This document shows, piece after piece, positions 46,411 to 54,756 of a DNA stretch of 64,000 nt (its first letter is position 1; every line of letters begins with the position of its first letter). Source of the stretch: JBKBII01 sp046299415 (lineage in GTDB: Bacteria; Pseudomonadota; Gammaproteobacteria; Ectothiorhodospirales; Ectothiorhodospiraceae); assembly GCA_046299415.1 (NCBI GenBank), contig JBKBII010000003.1:62001-126000 (forward strand), given 5' to 3'. Below the pieces are notes generated by a model. That model was not told the origin of the DNA. It saw nothing but the letters and a program-made list of their open reading frames with translations, and did no database searches. The position numbers were made by a program, and so were the translations under genes.

Positions 46411-47598
46411 TCAGCGCGAATCAGCAGCATTGGAAATACCCTGGCGACGTGACCGTGGGTCGAACTCATCCATCGGCACCTCATGCTCCGCGTCGTCCGG
46501 CACCGACTCGCTTGGTGCCCGCGCCCTCGTCGCAGGCAACGCCCCCATCCAAGCGTCGTGATCAGCGTCGTGTTCCGTCTCGCGCCACGACTCGACGTCC
46601 GTCTCAGAAAAATCGATCGCCGCTGATCGAGACTCATCGGATCCCACGGCCTCTAGCGCGCCCGATACCGAATGGCCACCCGAGTCGTTCTCAACGTCGC
46701 GCGGGCGCACACGTAACTCCAGCAAATGAACGCGTCGCGCGTCAGCGCGCAACACGCGCACGTCGAATGAATCAAAACTCAACTGATCACCGCGCTTTGG
46801 CATGTGCCCAAACCGGTTGAGCACCAACCCACCAACGGTGTCGAACTCATCGAGGCTATAGTCGACGTCGAAAAACGCGTTGAACTCCTCCAGCGGCGTC
46901 AACGCCTTGACCGTAAATCGTCCCGAGGGATGGCGCATGATCTGAGTCAGATAATCCTCGACATCATGCTCGTCCTCGATTTCCCCGACGATCTGTTCGA
47001 GCACGTCCTCAATCGTGACCAGACCGGCGACACCGCCATACTCATCAACGACGATCGCCATATGGTTGCGATTGAGTCGAAACTCTTTCAGCAGCACGTT
47101 CAGTCGCTTGGCCTCAGGAACGAACACCGCCGGGCGGAGAATTTCCTGAATATCGAACGACTCCGGAGCATTCGCGCCAACGAATCGCAAGACATCTTTT
47201 GCCAACAAAATGCCGACCACATCATCACGCGAATCGCCGATCACTGGAAAGCGCGAATGCGCCGACTCCACGACATCATCAATGATCTCGTCGAGACCGG
47301 CATCACGAGCGATCACATCCATTTGGGCACGCGGCACGATGATATCCCGCACCTGCATATCGGAGACATGCAGTACGCCCTCCAACATCGTCAACGCATC
47401 GATGTCGATCAGCCCATCGCTCTGGGAGTCGTTCAAACGCTCGATCAACGTCGCTCGATCCGGCATCCGATAGCGCAAACGCCGCCAACGGCGGGCCAAA
47501 CGATCACCGCGGGCGCGTAAGCATTGCCACCACGAATTCCGCGCCGACATCGCGCTATCGCTGGACGACGACCCATTCGAACCCACAGACGAAGTCAT
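46411..47598 (-). CDS. corC: CorC/HlyC-family CBS-domain protein (magnesium/cobalt efflux)
   Basis: Cytoplasmic CBS-pair protein linked to Mg/Co efflux and to ribosome-related ybeZYX genes. Two CBS domains: VRDIIVPRAQMDVIARDAGLDEIIDDVVESAHSRFPVIGDSRDDVVGILLAKDVL, then RPAVFVPEAKRLNVLLKEFRLNRNHMAIVVDEYGGVAGLVTIEDVLEQIVGEIEDEHD. The CorC_HlyC C-domain contains FTVKALTPLEEFNAFFDVDYSLDEFDTVGGLVLNRFGHMPKRGD. About 30 N-terminal and 100 C-terminal residues are low complexity, giving 395 residues against about 290. It sits between ybeY and lnt. Confidence 0.94.
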   Translation of the reverse strand: MTSSVGSNGSSSSDSAMSARNSWWQCLRARGDRLARRWRRLRYRMPDRATLIERLNDSQSDGLIDIDALTMLEGVLHVSDMQVRDIIVPRAQMDVIARDAGLDEIIDDVVESAHSRFPVIGDSRDDVVGILLAKDVLRFVGANAPESFDIQEILRPAVFVPEAKRLNVLLKEFRLNRNHMAIVVDEYGGVAGLVTIEDVLEQIVGEIEDEHDVEDYLTQIMRHPSGRFTVKALTPLEEFNAFFDVDYSLDEFDTVGGLVLNRFGHMPKRGDQLSFDSFDVRVLRADARRVHLLELRVRPRDVENDSGGHSVSGALEAVGSDESRSAAIDFSETDVESWRETEHDADHDAWMGALPATRARAPSESVPDDAEHEVPMDEFDPRSRRQGISNAADSR

Positions 47599-47602
47599 CG
47601 CA

Positions 47603-48193
47603 TCAAGCCTCGTATCGGCCGATATTTGAGTTCATCGGGACCACCGCGTACGGATCAGGCCAACCCAACAACGACAACACACGGCGCTCCTCATCCTCCA
47701 TGATCTCGGCCTCTTTATCGCTGACGTGATCAAACCCTTCGAGGTGCAACAAACCATGCACGAGCAAGTGCGCCGTGTGTTGTAGCAGCCCCTTGCCCTG
47801 CTCCACGGCTTCAGCACGCAAGATCGAGACACACAGCACCAAATCGCCCAGATAGGCCGGTCGAGTCAACCCCTCGAGCGGAGGCTCGCCACTTGAGAAA
47901 GACAACACATTCGTCGGACAACTTCGACCCCGGTAGGCCTCATTCAAGGCTGCGGACTCGGCCGCATCGACGAAGCGAACAGTTAAGCGGGGCTGAGCCT
48001 CGCCACCTTGACCGTTCGTACACGCGCTCAAGTCATCGCGGTCCAAGCCCCGCGCGACAAATATGCCGCTCATCTGACGATGGACAGGCCCCGGCGCAGG
48101 TGCGCCGCTCCGTCCAGACGGATACTGCAGGATCCAGCGACGATCCGAGGTCGGCGTGTCCAGAACCCTCTGCCTCGACGCAGCCGAACTCAT
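47603..48193 (-). CDS. ybeY: Endoribonuclease YbeY
   Basis: Single-strand-specific metallo-RNase for 16S rRNA 3' maturation and 70S quality control. The zinc motif is HLLVHGLLHLEGFDH (H-x3-H-x5-H, about residues 140-154). Upstream are RLTVRFVDAAESAALNEAYRGRSCPTNVLSF and YLGDLVLCVSILRAEAVEQGKGL, both typical. The N-terminus is about 40 residues longer than usual. Four bases separate it from corC, consistent with one operon ybeZ-ybeY-corC-lnt. Confidence 0.95.
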   Translation of the reverse strand: MSSAASRQRVLDTPTSDRRWILQYPSGRSGAPAPGPVHRQMSGIFVARGLDRDDLSACTNGQGGEAQPRLTVRFVDAAESAALNEAYRGRSCPTNVLSFSSGEPPLEGLTRPAYLGDLVLCVSILRAEAVEQGKGLLQHTAHLLVHGLLHLEGFDHVSDKEAEIMEDEERRVLSLLGWPDPYAVVPMNSNIGRYEA

Positions 48194-48332
48194 CTCGCCG
48201 GCTCCATCGTGCTCATCGGAATCGCAACGACCATTCTAATCGCACCGGTCGTACAGACTCGCGAACACTCGGTCGGCGTCGGCTCGAACGGCGGACAACC
48301 ACCGCAGACGATGGCAGCAGTCACACGCGCCC

Positions 48333-49487
48333 TCACGTTCGCGCCTCAACGCGCTCATAAGCCTCGACGATCCGCTGTACCAGAGGATGGCGAACGACAT
48401 CGGCCGCGACGAAGCGCACGATCGAAACACCCTCGACACCGTCAAGGATCATCAGCGCCTGCTCGAGCCCCGAGCGTTGACCGCGTGGTAAATCGTTCTG
48501 TGAAGGGTCGCCGTTGACCACCGCCAACGACCCAAAACCGATCCGAGTCAAAAACATCTTCATCTGCTCGGCAGTCGTATTCTGCGCCTCATCAAGAATC
48601 ACAAAAGACTCATTCAACGTCCGCCCGCGCATGTAAGCGAGCGGCGCCACCTCAATCGTGCCGCGTTCCTGCAGCCGTGCAGTCTGCTCGACACCAAGCA
48701 GGTCATACAGGGCATCGAACATCGGGCGCAGGTAGGGGTCGATTTTCTGGGCCAAATCACCAGGCAGGAAACCCAGCCGCTCGCCAGCCTCGACGGCCGG
48801 GCGGACCAGCACCAAGCGACGAACACGGCTCGCCTCCAGCGCAGCGACAGCCGCCGCAATCGCCAAATAGGTCTTGCCCGTACCGGCCGGACCCACGCCG
48901 AATGTCAGCGGATGTTGCACGATGGACTCAAGATAAGCCGACTGCCGCGGGCCGCGCCCACGCACAACGGCGCGCCGCAGTCGCAGCACGCCCGGCGTTA
49001 CCGGAGCAGCGTCGGGCTCGGCGACACCCTCACGACCCTGCCCGCCGCCGGCAACAGGGCCAGCCGCCACATGGTGCCCTTCATACGCTGCGCGCTCAGG
49101 TGGTGTATCGCCATCGGTCATGCCGGCGAGCTCGTCAACGTGCGCGCTTTGCAAAGACGCATGAACCGCCTCAAGCGAAACTTCTCCCTCGGCCGCCATC
49201 GACGCAAGCTCGCGCAGCACACCCACCGCAGCCCGTGGCCACCGCCCCTGCCCCAAAACGTCGAACTGTGATCCACGATTGCGGATCTCGACTCCAAGGC
49301 GCCGCTCGAGCAGCCTCAAATGAGCATCCAGCGGTCCCGCGACTCGAGTCAAGGTGTCGTGTCCGCCGGGCGCAAGCCATCGCTCACGACGAATCGAAGT
49401 GGCAGCCGGACGCCCATCCGGGGCGACGGCACCCGCCGCCCGCCCGGTCTCTCCGCGCTTGGTGCCGCCACGACTTCCGTCACTCAT
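48333..49487 (-). CDS. ybeZ: PhoH-like ATPase YbeZ
   Basis: Cytoplasmic PhoH-family ATPase that interacts with YbeY. An N-terminal RNA-binding-like part (DAHLRLLERRLGVEIRNRGSQFDVLG) is followed by a low-complexity linker (about 110-160). The ATPase core has Walker A FGVGPAGTGKTYLAIAAAVAAL, RLVLVRPAVEAGERLGFLPGDLAQKIDPYLRPMFDAL, and Walker B SFVILDEAQNTTAEQMKMFLTRIG. ATG 49487 lies just after the miaB stop (49492). An ORF extension to 49583 would overlap miaB and encode Arg-rich, unlikely sequence. Length about 384 against about 350. Confidence 0.94.
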   Translation of the reverse strand: MSDGSRGGTKRGETGRAAGAVAPDGRPAATSIRRERWLAPGGHDTLTRVAGPLDAHLRLLERRLGVEIRNRGSQFDVLGQGRWPRAAVGVLRELASMAAEGEVSLEAVHASLQSAHVDELAGMTDGDTPPERAAYEGHHVAAGPVAGGGQGREGVAEPDAAPVTPGVLRLRRAVVRGRGPRQSAYLESIVQHPLTFGVGPAGTGKTYLAIAAAVAALEASRVRRLVLVRPAVEAGERLGFLPGDLAQKIDPYLRPMFDALYDLLGVEQTARLQERGTIEVAPLAYMRGRTLNESFVILDEAQNTTAEQMKMFLTRIGFGSLAVVNGDPSQNDLPRGQRSGLEQALMILDGVEGVSIVRFVAADVVRHPLVQRIVEAYERVEART

Positions 49488-49491
49488 CTTC

Positions 49492-50952
49492 TTACGCACC
49501 CGAATTCGCCGAAGATCTCGCCGTGGGCGCCACGCGTCGCGCCGCCGTTGCCCCCGCAATCGGTGCGCCTGATGCACGGCCAACCGTCACCTCTAACGCA
49601 AGCTCGGGATCGACGACACGTTCGACTTCGCCGCGTAGAGAATGCGCCGCCGCCTCCGTGATCCGGAGATCGACCCGCCCACCGATGCTCGGCTGTATTC
49701 CCGTCGGCGTTGCGAAATTGACGATTCGATTATTCGCCGTGCGCCCGGCCCACTCGGACGCATTACGCCGCGACCGCCCCTCGACAATGACGCGATGAGG
49801 CTCACCGACCATCGACTCATTGCGTGCCCGCCCCCCCGCATCAATGCGCGCCTGCAACTCGCTCAAACGACGTTTCTTCACCTCGAGCGATACATCATCA
49901 GGCATCGTCGCCGCAGGCGTACCGGGTCGCGGCGAGTAGATGAAACTAAAGGAGAAATCGAATCCCAGTTCATCAATCAAATCGAGCGTCCGACGATGAT
50001 CGTCCTCCGTCTCACCCGGAAACCCAACGATAAAATCCGACGACAGATCGAGGTCGGGGCGTATCGCTCGCAAACGCCGAACTTTCGACTTGTACTCCAG
50101 CACGGTATGCCCCCGCTTCATCATCGCGAGGATCCGGTCCGAGCCCGACTGAATCGGCAAATGAACGTGACTCACCAGCTTGGGCTCTTCGGCATACACC
50201 TCGATCAGCGAATCCGAAAACTCGACTGGATGCGACGTCGTGAAGCGCACTCGCTCGACGCCCTCCAGGGCCGCCACATAGCGAATCAAAAGCGCGAGAT
50301 CGGCCTGCGTCCCGTCATGCATCAGGCCACGATAGGCATTGACGTTTTGCCCGAGCAGATGGATCTCGCGCGCGCCTTGCGCCACGGCCCCTGCCGCCTC
50401 CGCCAAGACGTCGTCGAATGGCCGGCTGATCTCTTCGCCGCGGGTATAGGGCACAACACAAAACGTGCAGTACTTCGAACACCCTTCCATCACTGACAAA
50501 AACGCCGAACCCGCCCGCAAACGCGGCTCGGGTAAACGATCGAACTTCTCGATCTCCGGGAACGATACATCGATTGCCGGAGTGTTCGATCGCTGAACGT
50601 CGCGAATCAGCGATGGCAGCCGATGGAGTGTCTGAGGACCAAACACGACATCGACGAAGGGCGCACGCGCCCGCAAAGCCTCGCCTTCCTGACTGGCGAC
50701 ACAACCACCGACCGCAATCAATGTACCCGGGCGCTCCTGCTTCAACTCTCGCCAGCGCCCCAACAATGAAAATACCTTTTCCTGCGCCTTTTCTCGGATC
50801 GAGCAGGTGTTCAACACCAGCAAATCGGCCGCTGCAGGATCCTGCGTCTGTTCGCAGCCAAAAGCGACTTTCAGACCGTCAAACAACCGATCCGAGTCAT
50901 ACTCATTCATCTGACAGCCGTGAGTCTCAAGATAGACGCGCTGAATCAACAT
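49492..50952 (-). CDS. miaB: tRNA-2-methylthio-N6-dimethylallyladenosine synthase
   Basis: Radical-SAM methylthiotransferase acting on A37 of tRNAs reading UNN codons. The UPF0004 domain begins VYLETHGCQMNEYDSDRL with further cluster cysteines in LLVLNTCSIREKA and VAVGGCVASQEG type contexts. The radical-SAM motif is VMEGCSKYCTFCVVPYTRGEE (CxxxCxxC). A C-terminal TRAM domain follows GEPHRVIVEGRSRRN. ATG 50952 (MLIQRVYLETHGC) fits the family start; the frame opens 24 codons upstream without conservation. The last 30 residues are low complexity. It precedes ybeZ with no gap. Confidence 0.96.
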   Translation of the reverse strand: MLIQRVYLETHGCQMNEYDSDRLFDGLKVAFGCEQTQDPAAADLLVLNTCSIREKAQEKVFSLLGRWRELKQERPGTLIAVGGCVASQEGEALRARAPFVDVVFGPQTLHRLPSLIRDVQRSNTPAIDVSFPEIEKFDRLPEPRLRAGSAFLSVMEGCSKYCTFCVVPYTRGEEISRPFDDVLAEAAGAVAQGAREIHLLGQNVNAYRGLMHDGTQADLALLIRYVAALEGVERVRFTTSHPVEFSDSLIEVYAEEPKLVSHVHLPIQSGSDRILAMMKRGHTVLEYKSKVRRLRAIRPDLDLSSDFIVGFPGETEDDHRRTLDLIDELGFDFSFSFIYSPRPGTPAATMPDDVSLEVKKRRLSELQARIDAGGRARNESMVGEPHRVIVEGRSRRNASEWAGRTANNRIVNFATPTGIQPSIGGRVDLRITEAAAHSLRGEVERVVDPELALEVTVGRASGAPIAGATAARRVAPTARSSANSGA

Positions 50953-51056
50953 AGCCTCACACCGCGGCCGAAACCCATCGGCCGAAACGATCGCCGGGCC
51001 ACTCGCGGCCCGGCTCACCACCAAACGAACTGATCCGTTGCCCTTGCGGGGCGCGA

Positions 51057-51557
51057 TCAGAATGGAACGTCATCATCAAAAGAGGGGGCTGGCGGGCGGC
51101 CACCACCGCTGCTCGGCCGGCCCATCGAACCGCTTCCAGACGCCTCCGAATGCCCGCCTGACCGACCACCTTGGGCGCCACCGTAGCCACCTGCAAAATC
51201 GGCATCACCACCTCCATCGCCACGACCACCCAGCATTTGCATATCGCTTGCGACGACTTCGGTCGTGTAGCGATCCTGGCCCTGCTGATCCTGCCACTTG
51301 CGAGTCTGCAAACGCCCCTCGACGTAAATCTGAGCCCCTTTGCGCAGATATTGCTGCGCGACTTCGGCGGTCCGCCCGAACAACACCACACGATGCCACT
51401 CGGTATTTTCACGGCGTTCGCCGCTGGCCTTGTCCATCCATGCGTCTGTCGTCGCAAGCGACAGATTCGCAACCGCCATTCCGCTCCCGGTCTGGCGCAC
51501 TTCGGGGTCAGCCCCAAGATTACCGACCAAGATCACTTTGTTGATTCCACGCGCCAT
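51057..51557 (-). CDS. ssb: Single-stranded DNA-binding protein
   Basis: Tetrameric OB-fold protein of replication, repair and recombination. It begins MARGINKVILVGNLGADPEVRQ. The OB fold continues through NTEWHRVVLFGRTAEVAQQYLRKGAQIYVEGRLQTRKW and YTTEVVASDMQMLG. A Gly/Ser-rich tail follows, ending in SFDDDVPF, the acidic tip that recruits partner proteins. GGAGGAG at 51564-51570, six bases before ATG 51557, decides the start; a longer frame to 51707 would overlap yajR. Length 166 is normal. uvrA, yajR and ssb are neighbours as in Pseudomonas. Confidence 0.97.
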   Translation of the reverse strand: MARGINKVILVGNLGADPEVRQTGSGMAVANLSLATTDAWMDKASGERRENTEWHRVVLFGRTAEVAQQYLRKGAQIYVEGRLQTRKWQDQQGQDRYTTEVVASDMQMLGGRGDGGGDADFAGGYGGAQGGRSGGHSEASGSGSMGRPSSGGGRPPAPSFDDDVPF

Positions 51558-51563
51558 CCGCTT

Positions 51564-51570
51564 CTCCTCC
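51564..51570 (-). promoter_or_regulatory. Strong ribosome binding site GGAGGAG of ssb
   Basis: A near-perfect Shine-Dalgarno sequence six bases upstream of the ATG; consistent with the high copy number of this protein. Confidence 0.85.
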
Positions 51571-51643
51571 ATGATCGAGCCCCGAGTTCGAAGCAAGCCC
51601 CAAGGCTCGGGTTCAGGTTCCGAGTCTATCAGCACGCACCGCT

Positions 51644-53410
51644 TCAGCGGCGAGCCAATGATGACGCTGCGGCGACTCCTTCGATGCGGGCCAACGGTGC
51701 CACGCATCGATTCTCGTCTGAATCGCCATCGATCCGACCCGACACGCGGTCATTCGGCGGACCGACAAGCTCGGCAACTCGCCGCCGTAAACCATCGCGA
51801 TCAACCCGCGACGCATCAAAACGCAACCACAACACCCATCCAAACGGCACGCACGAGTCGGCCATCGCCTGCTGCGCCACTCGACCGTGAGACTCCGATC
51901 GACCGCCCTGCAACCACGCACCTTCGACACCCGGCCAAGTCTGTACTGCACGAGCAAGCTCACGAACGTCGGGTGGCGGCATCGGCCCACTCGGGGCAAA
52001 CCCATCTCGCCACCGCAGGCGAATCGCCTCAGTTCGCATTCGCGCGACTGGTGGCATGATCCAGGCGCCCAGCCACCACAACACGGTTACCACAAGCAAA
52101 ACCGCCAACAGCGCCGTCGGCCCATAGGCTGAAAGCAGCCACCCGCCGCCCGCGCCACCCGCAAAAATCCCGAGAAACTGAGCTGTCGCGAAACGCCCCA
52201 TGGCCGCGCCCCGCCCAACCACCGACGCCCGCTTCGCGACCAACGCCGGTAAACACGCCTCGAGCACATTGAACGCAACGAAAAAGACCATCAAACCGAG
52301 CATGAAGATCACTACAGGCCGGGGCCACATGGATAACGCGGATCCCGCGACCGACGACGCGCTCAGGGCCTCGAACGATCCGACCCCCAACAGTACGGCG
52401 AGAGACAACGCGAGGCTCACCGCCAGCAGACCGATCGCGGTGCGCAGCACCCCGCGCACCCAGCCAAAGCGCTCACCCAACACTACAAACGGCAACATCA
52501 AAACGAAGCTCACCAACAGCACGGGCAAATACAACCAGCCCTGCATCGCCGATTCGACACCCAACTCGCGCCACCAACCCGGAACCAGCAAAAATACTGC
52601 AGCCAGAATCGCGTGCAAGACCAGCGCCCCGAGCATCGTCCCGACCAACGGCCCCTGAGTCGCCGCAGTACAACGCCGCATCTGCGCAAGTCCATTAAGC
52701 TTTCGTCGCCACCCGAGACAGGGCGGCGACGCCGCCCCGCTCTGCTCGTGTCCTCCGGCGACCGACACCGTACGACGCGCATCAACAGCTGGTGAATCAG
52801 TTGGCGAATCGGCCGACAAGGCATCGACCGCGAACAGCGTGCCGGCGGTTCCAGAAGGTTCCGGCACCAGCCACCACAACCACAGCAACGCCACCACCCC
52901 AAGTGCCGCACTCAACCAAAAGATCCCGGCCAAACCGAAGTGTGCATCGAGCCAAGGCGCCACCAGCAACGAACCCGAAAACGTCAAGCCAATGGTCAAA
53001 CCGATCACCGCCAAGGCCCGCGGACGGCGTTCCTCATCGACGAGCTCAGTACTCAATGCCAACACCACACCCGAGATCGCGCCAGCGCCCTGCAGCGCCC
53101 GCCCAGCCATCACACCCCATACGGTCTCGGCCATCGCCGCAACCACAGAACCCGCGATGAACAGCACCAAACCAACCGCCATGACCGGGCGCCGCCCCAG
53201 GCGATCCGACACCCATCCAAAAGGCCACTGCAACGCAGCCTGCACCAGACCATAAATCCCGATCGCCAGGCCCAAACTCGCCACGGTCGCTCCGGGCATC
53301 CGATCAATGTACAAAGCCGCAACGGGCAAGATGGCAAATAAACCAAACATTCGCGTCGCGTAGATCCCGGCCAAGCCGATCGTCGCACGCCATTCATTTC
53401 GCGTCAGCAA
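51644..53410 (-). CDS. yajR: YajR-like MFS transporter with C-terminal ferredoxin-like domain
   Basis: Twelve-span major facilitator. The family motif A is QWPFGWVSDRLGRRPVMAVGL after TM2. GRALQGAGAISGVVLALSTELVDEERRPRALAVIG and the late FFVAFNVLEACLPALVAKR and ATAQFLGIFAGG match E. coli YajR closely. Beyond TM12 a cytoplasmic domain (about 470-560) with VRELARAVQTWPGVEGAWLQG and WVLWLRFDASRVDRDGLRRRV resembles the YAM domain of YajR. The central loop (about 190-240) is a low-complexity insert. The start is TTG with GAGG upstream; no ATG lies before TM1. The substrate is unknown. It is encoded between ssb and uvrA, as in Pseudomonas. Confidence 0.85.
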   Translation of the reverse strand: MLTRNEWRATIGLAGIYATRMFGLFAILPVAALYIDRMPGATVASLGLAIGIYGLVQAALQWPFGWVSDRLGRRPVMAVGLVLFIAGSVVAAMAETVWGVMAGRALQGAGAISGVVLALSTELVDEERRPRALAVIGLTIGLTFSGSLLVAPWLDAHFGLAGIFWLSAALGVVALLWLWWLVPEPSGTAGTLFAVDALSADSPTDSPAVDARRTVSVAGGHEQSGAASPPCLGWRRKLNGLAQMRRCTAATQGPLVGTMLGALVLHAILAAVFLLVPGWWRELGVESAMQGWLYLPVLLVSFVLMLPFVVLGERFGWVRGVLRTAIGLLAVSLALSLAVLLGVGSFEALSASSVAGSALSMWPRPVVIFMLGLMVFFVAFNVLEACLPALVAKRASVVGRGAAMGRFATAQFLGIFAGGAGGGWLLSAYGPTALLAVLLVVTVLWWLGAWIMPPVARMRTEAIRLRWRDGFAPSGPMPPPDVRELARAVQTWPGVEGAWLQGGRSESHGRVAQQAMADSCVPFGWVLWLRFDASRVDRDGLRRRVAELVGPPNDRVSGRIDGDSDENRCVAPLARIEGVAAASSLARR

Positions 53411-54756
53411 AGCGGACCTCGCTCAAACACCTATCCACGGCTCGCGGCCACGGCTCGCGGGCACGACGCAAGCTCACGCGGCGAGTATAAATACATGGCG
53501 CCAAGCCACGACGACGATGCCTCGTTCAGAGTCTCCCGCTACACGCGTCAAACCACCCGCGCCGTCGCCTAGTGCGCTCTGCCCTCGGCGTTTACGAGCC
53601 AGGCGATCGGACCCGATTATGGAGGCAACAGAAATTTTCAGAGCCTCCATCGAGAATCGAAACCTGACCCATCTGAAGCCTCGGTCAACGTCTCAAATCG
53701 TCACCGACAACGTCCCTCGAGCGTCAAGCCTGCCAAACATCAACCTGCAAGCCCCTACGCGTCGTCAAACGGGACCATTGCGCCCACTCAGCCGGCGCGA
53801 CACCATTGACGGCTACCGCGCCGCAACCAGCGCGCTTATCGCCCACTCGAATCGCCAGATTTTCAGACGCCGGGACGCTCGCGCGATCTTTTCAGCACAG
53901 CTGAGAACTACGGCAAAACTGGCCGCTCTATTTCGCGGTCAGAACCAACGACGTCATCCAATTGTCGTTGCAACGGTCCGCGTGGACAAACAGTATGAAC
54001 CGCCTCAACTCTAGAACGCTCTGATAACCTTAACGGCTGCGTGTATCAGTGAGCGCTAGATCCAATGCTGCGCGGGCGCGGCGCCCGCCCCGACGCCTCG
54101 CCACTGTGTCAGTCTCGGTCGCTGCGCCCAGGGCTCTTGCGCAACGACCCTCCCGCGCTGTTTGCGTATCCCTGACGCCGACAGGCAATCAGAACGAAAA
54201 AGCCTCGAAGCGTCGATCGACGTGGCGACCAGCAGGAACGAGACGCCGGTCAGACGATTTTGGGGCTGTATTCCGACTCGACGCCGCGCATTCGCTATCA
54301 AGCGACTGCGCGCAACCATCAGCCAAGTCCAATAAAAAGCCTGAGGAGCCGCAAATCCGGGGAACGCGTCAACCTGAGGCAATCGCAAACTCGAGGAATC
54401 GCGAGCATCAGAATCCGCCGACTCGGGATCGTCACTCAAAGAATCCGAACCGGTCGCCGCGAGTTCGCCTGTGTTGATCGACGCTGACGTCCACACTGCC
54501 CTACCGGGCTCGGCCAACGTCGCGCCAACACTCGTGACAGACAACGGCGAGCGTGAAACGCCAACGGTCCGGAAGCCACTCAACTTGATCGACAGCCCGA
54601 CCGACTAAAGCCGGGCACCACAAAGAACCGCAGAACAGCCGACATTAGGCGGAATGCGGTCGATGACGAGGCCAAGATTACTGAACAGCGACAATGTCAC
54701 CAATCAGTTCGATCTCGACCCAATCTTCACTCAATCGAAGCCACTATTGAGGCGCC
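53411..54756. other. 1.35 kb divergent region yajR / uvrA without recognisable gene
   Basis: The longest gene-free stretch of the window. Two open frames stand out (plus 53517-54014, 165 codons; minus 54056-54583, 175 codons). Their products are Arg/Ser/Pro-rich and resemble no family, and neither has a good ribosome binding site. A 13-base perfect tandem repeat lies at 53435-53460. A TATACT (minus, 53484-53489) could be a -10 element for yajR. I saw no LexA-type CTG...CAG box ahead of uvrA. Confidence 0.5.
53435..53460. repeat. Perfect 2 x 13-base tandem repeat
   Basis: CCACGGCTCGCGG occurs twice in a row, 25 bases upstream of the yajR start. Confidence 0.85.

Noticed and set aside
53517..54014. 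165-codon frame in the yajR-uvrA gap as a possible new gene
   Set aside because: No ribosome binding site, Arg/Ser/Pro-rich composition without hydrophobic core pattern; kept only as part of the gap description.
54590..54756. A LexA (SOS) box in front of uvrA
   Set aside because: The nearest candidate, CTGAACAG near 54690, lacks the CTGT-N8-ACAG form; no acceptable box seen.
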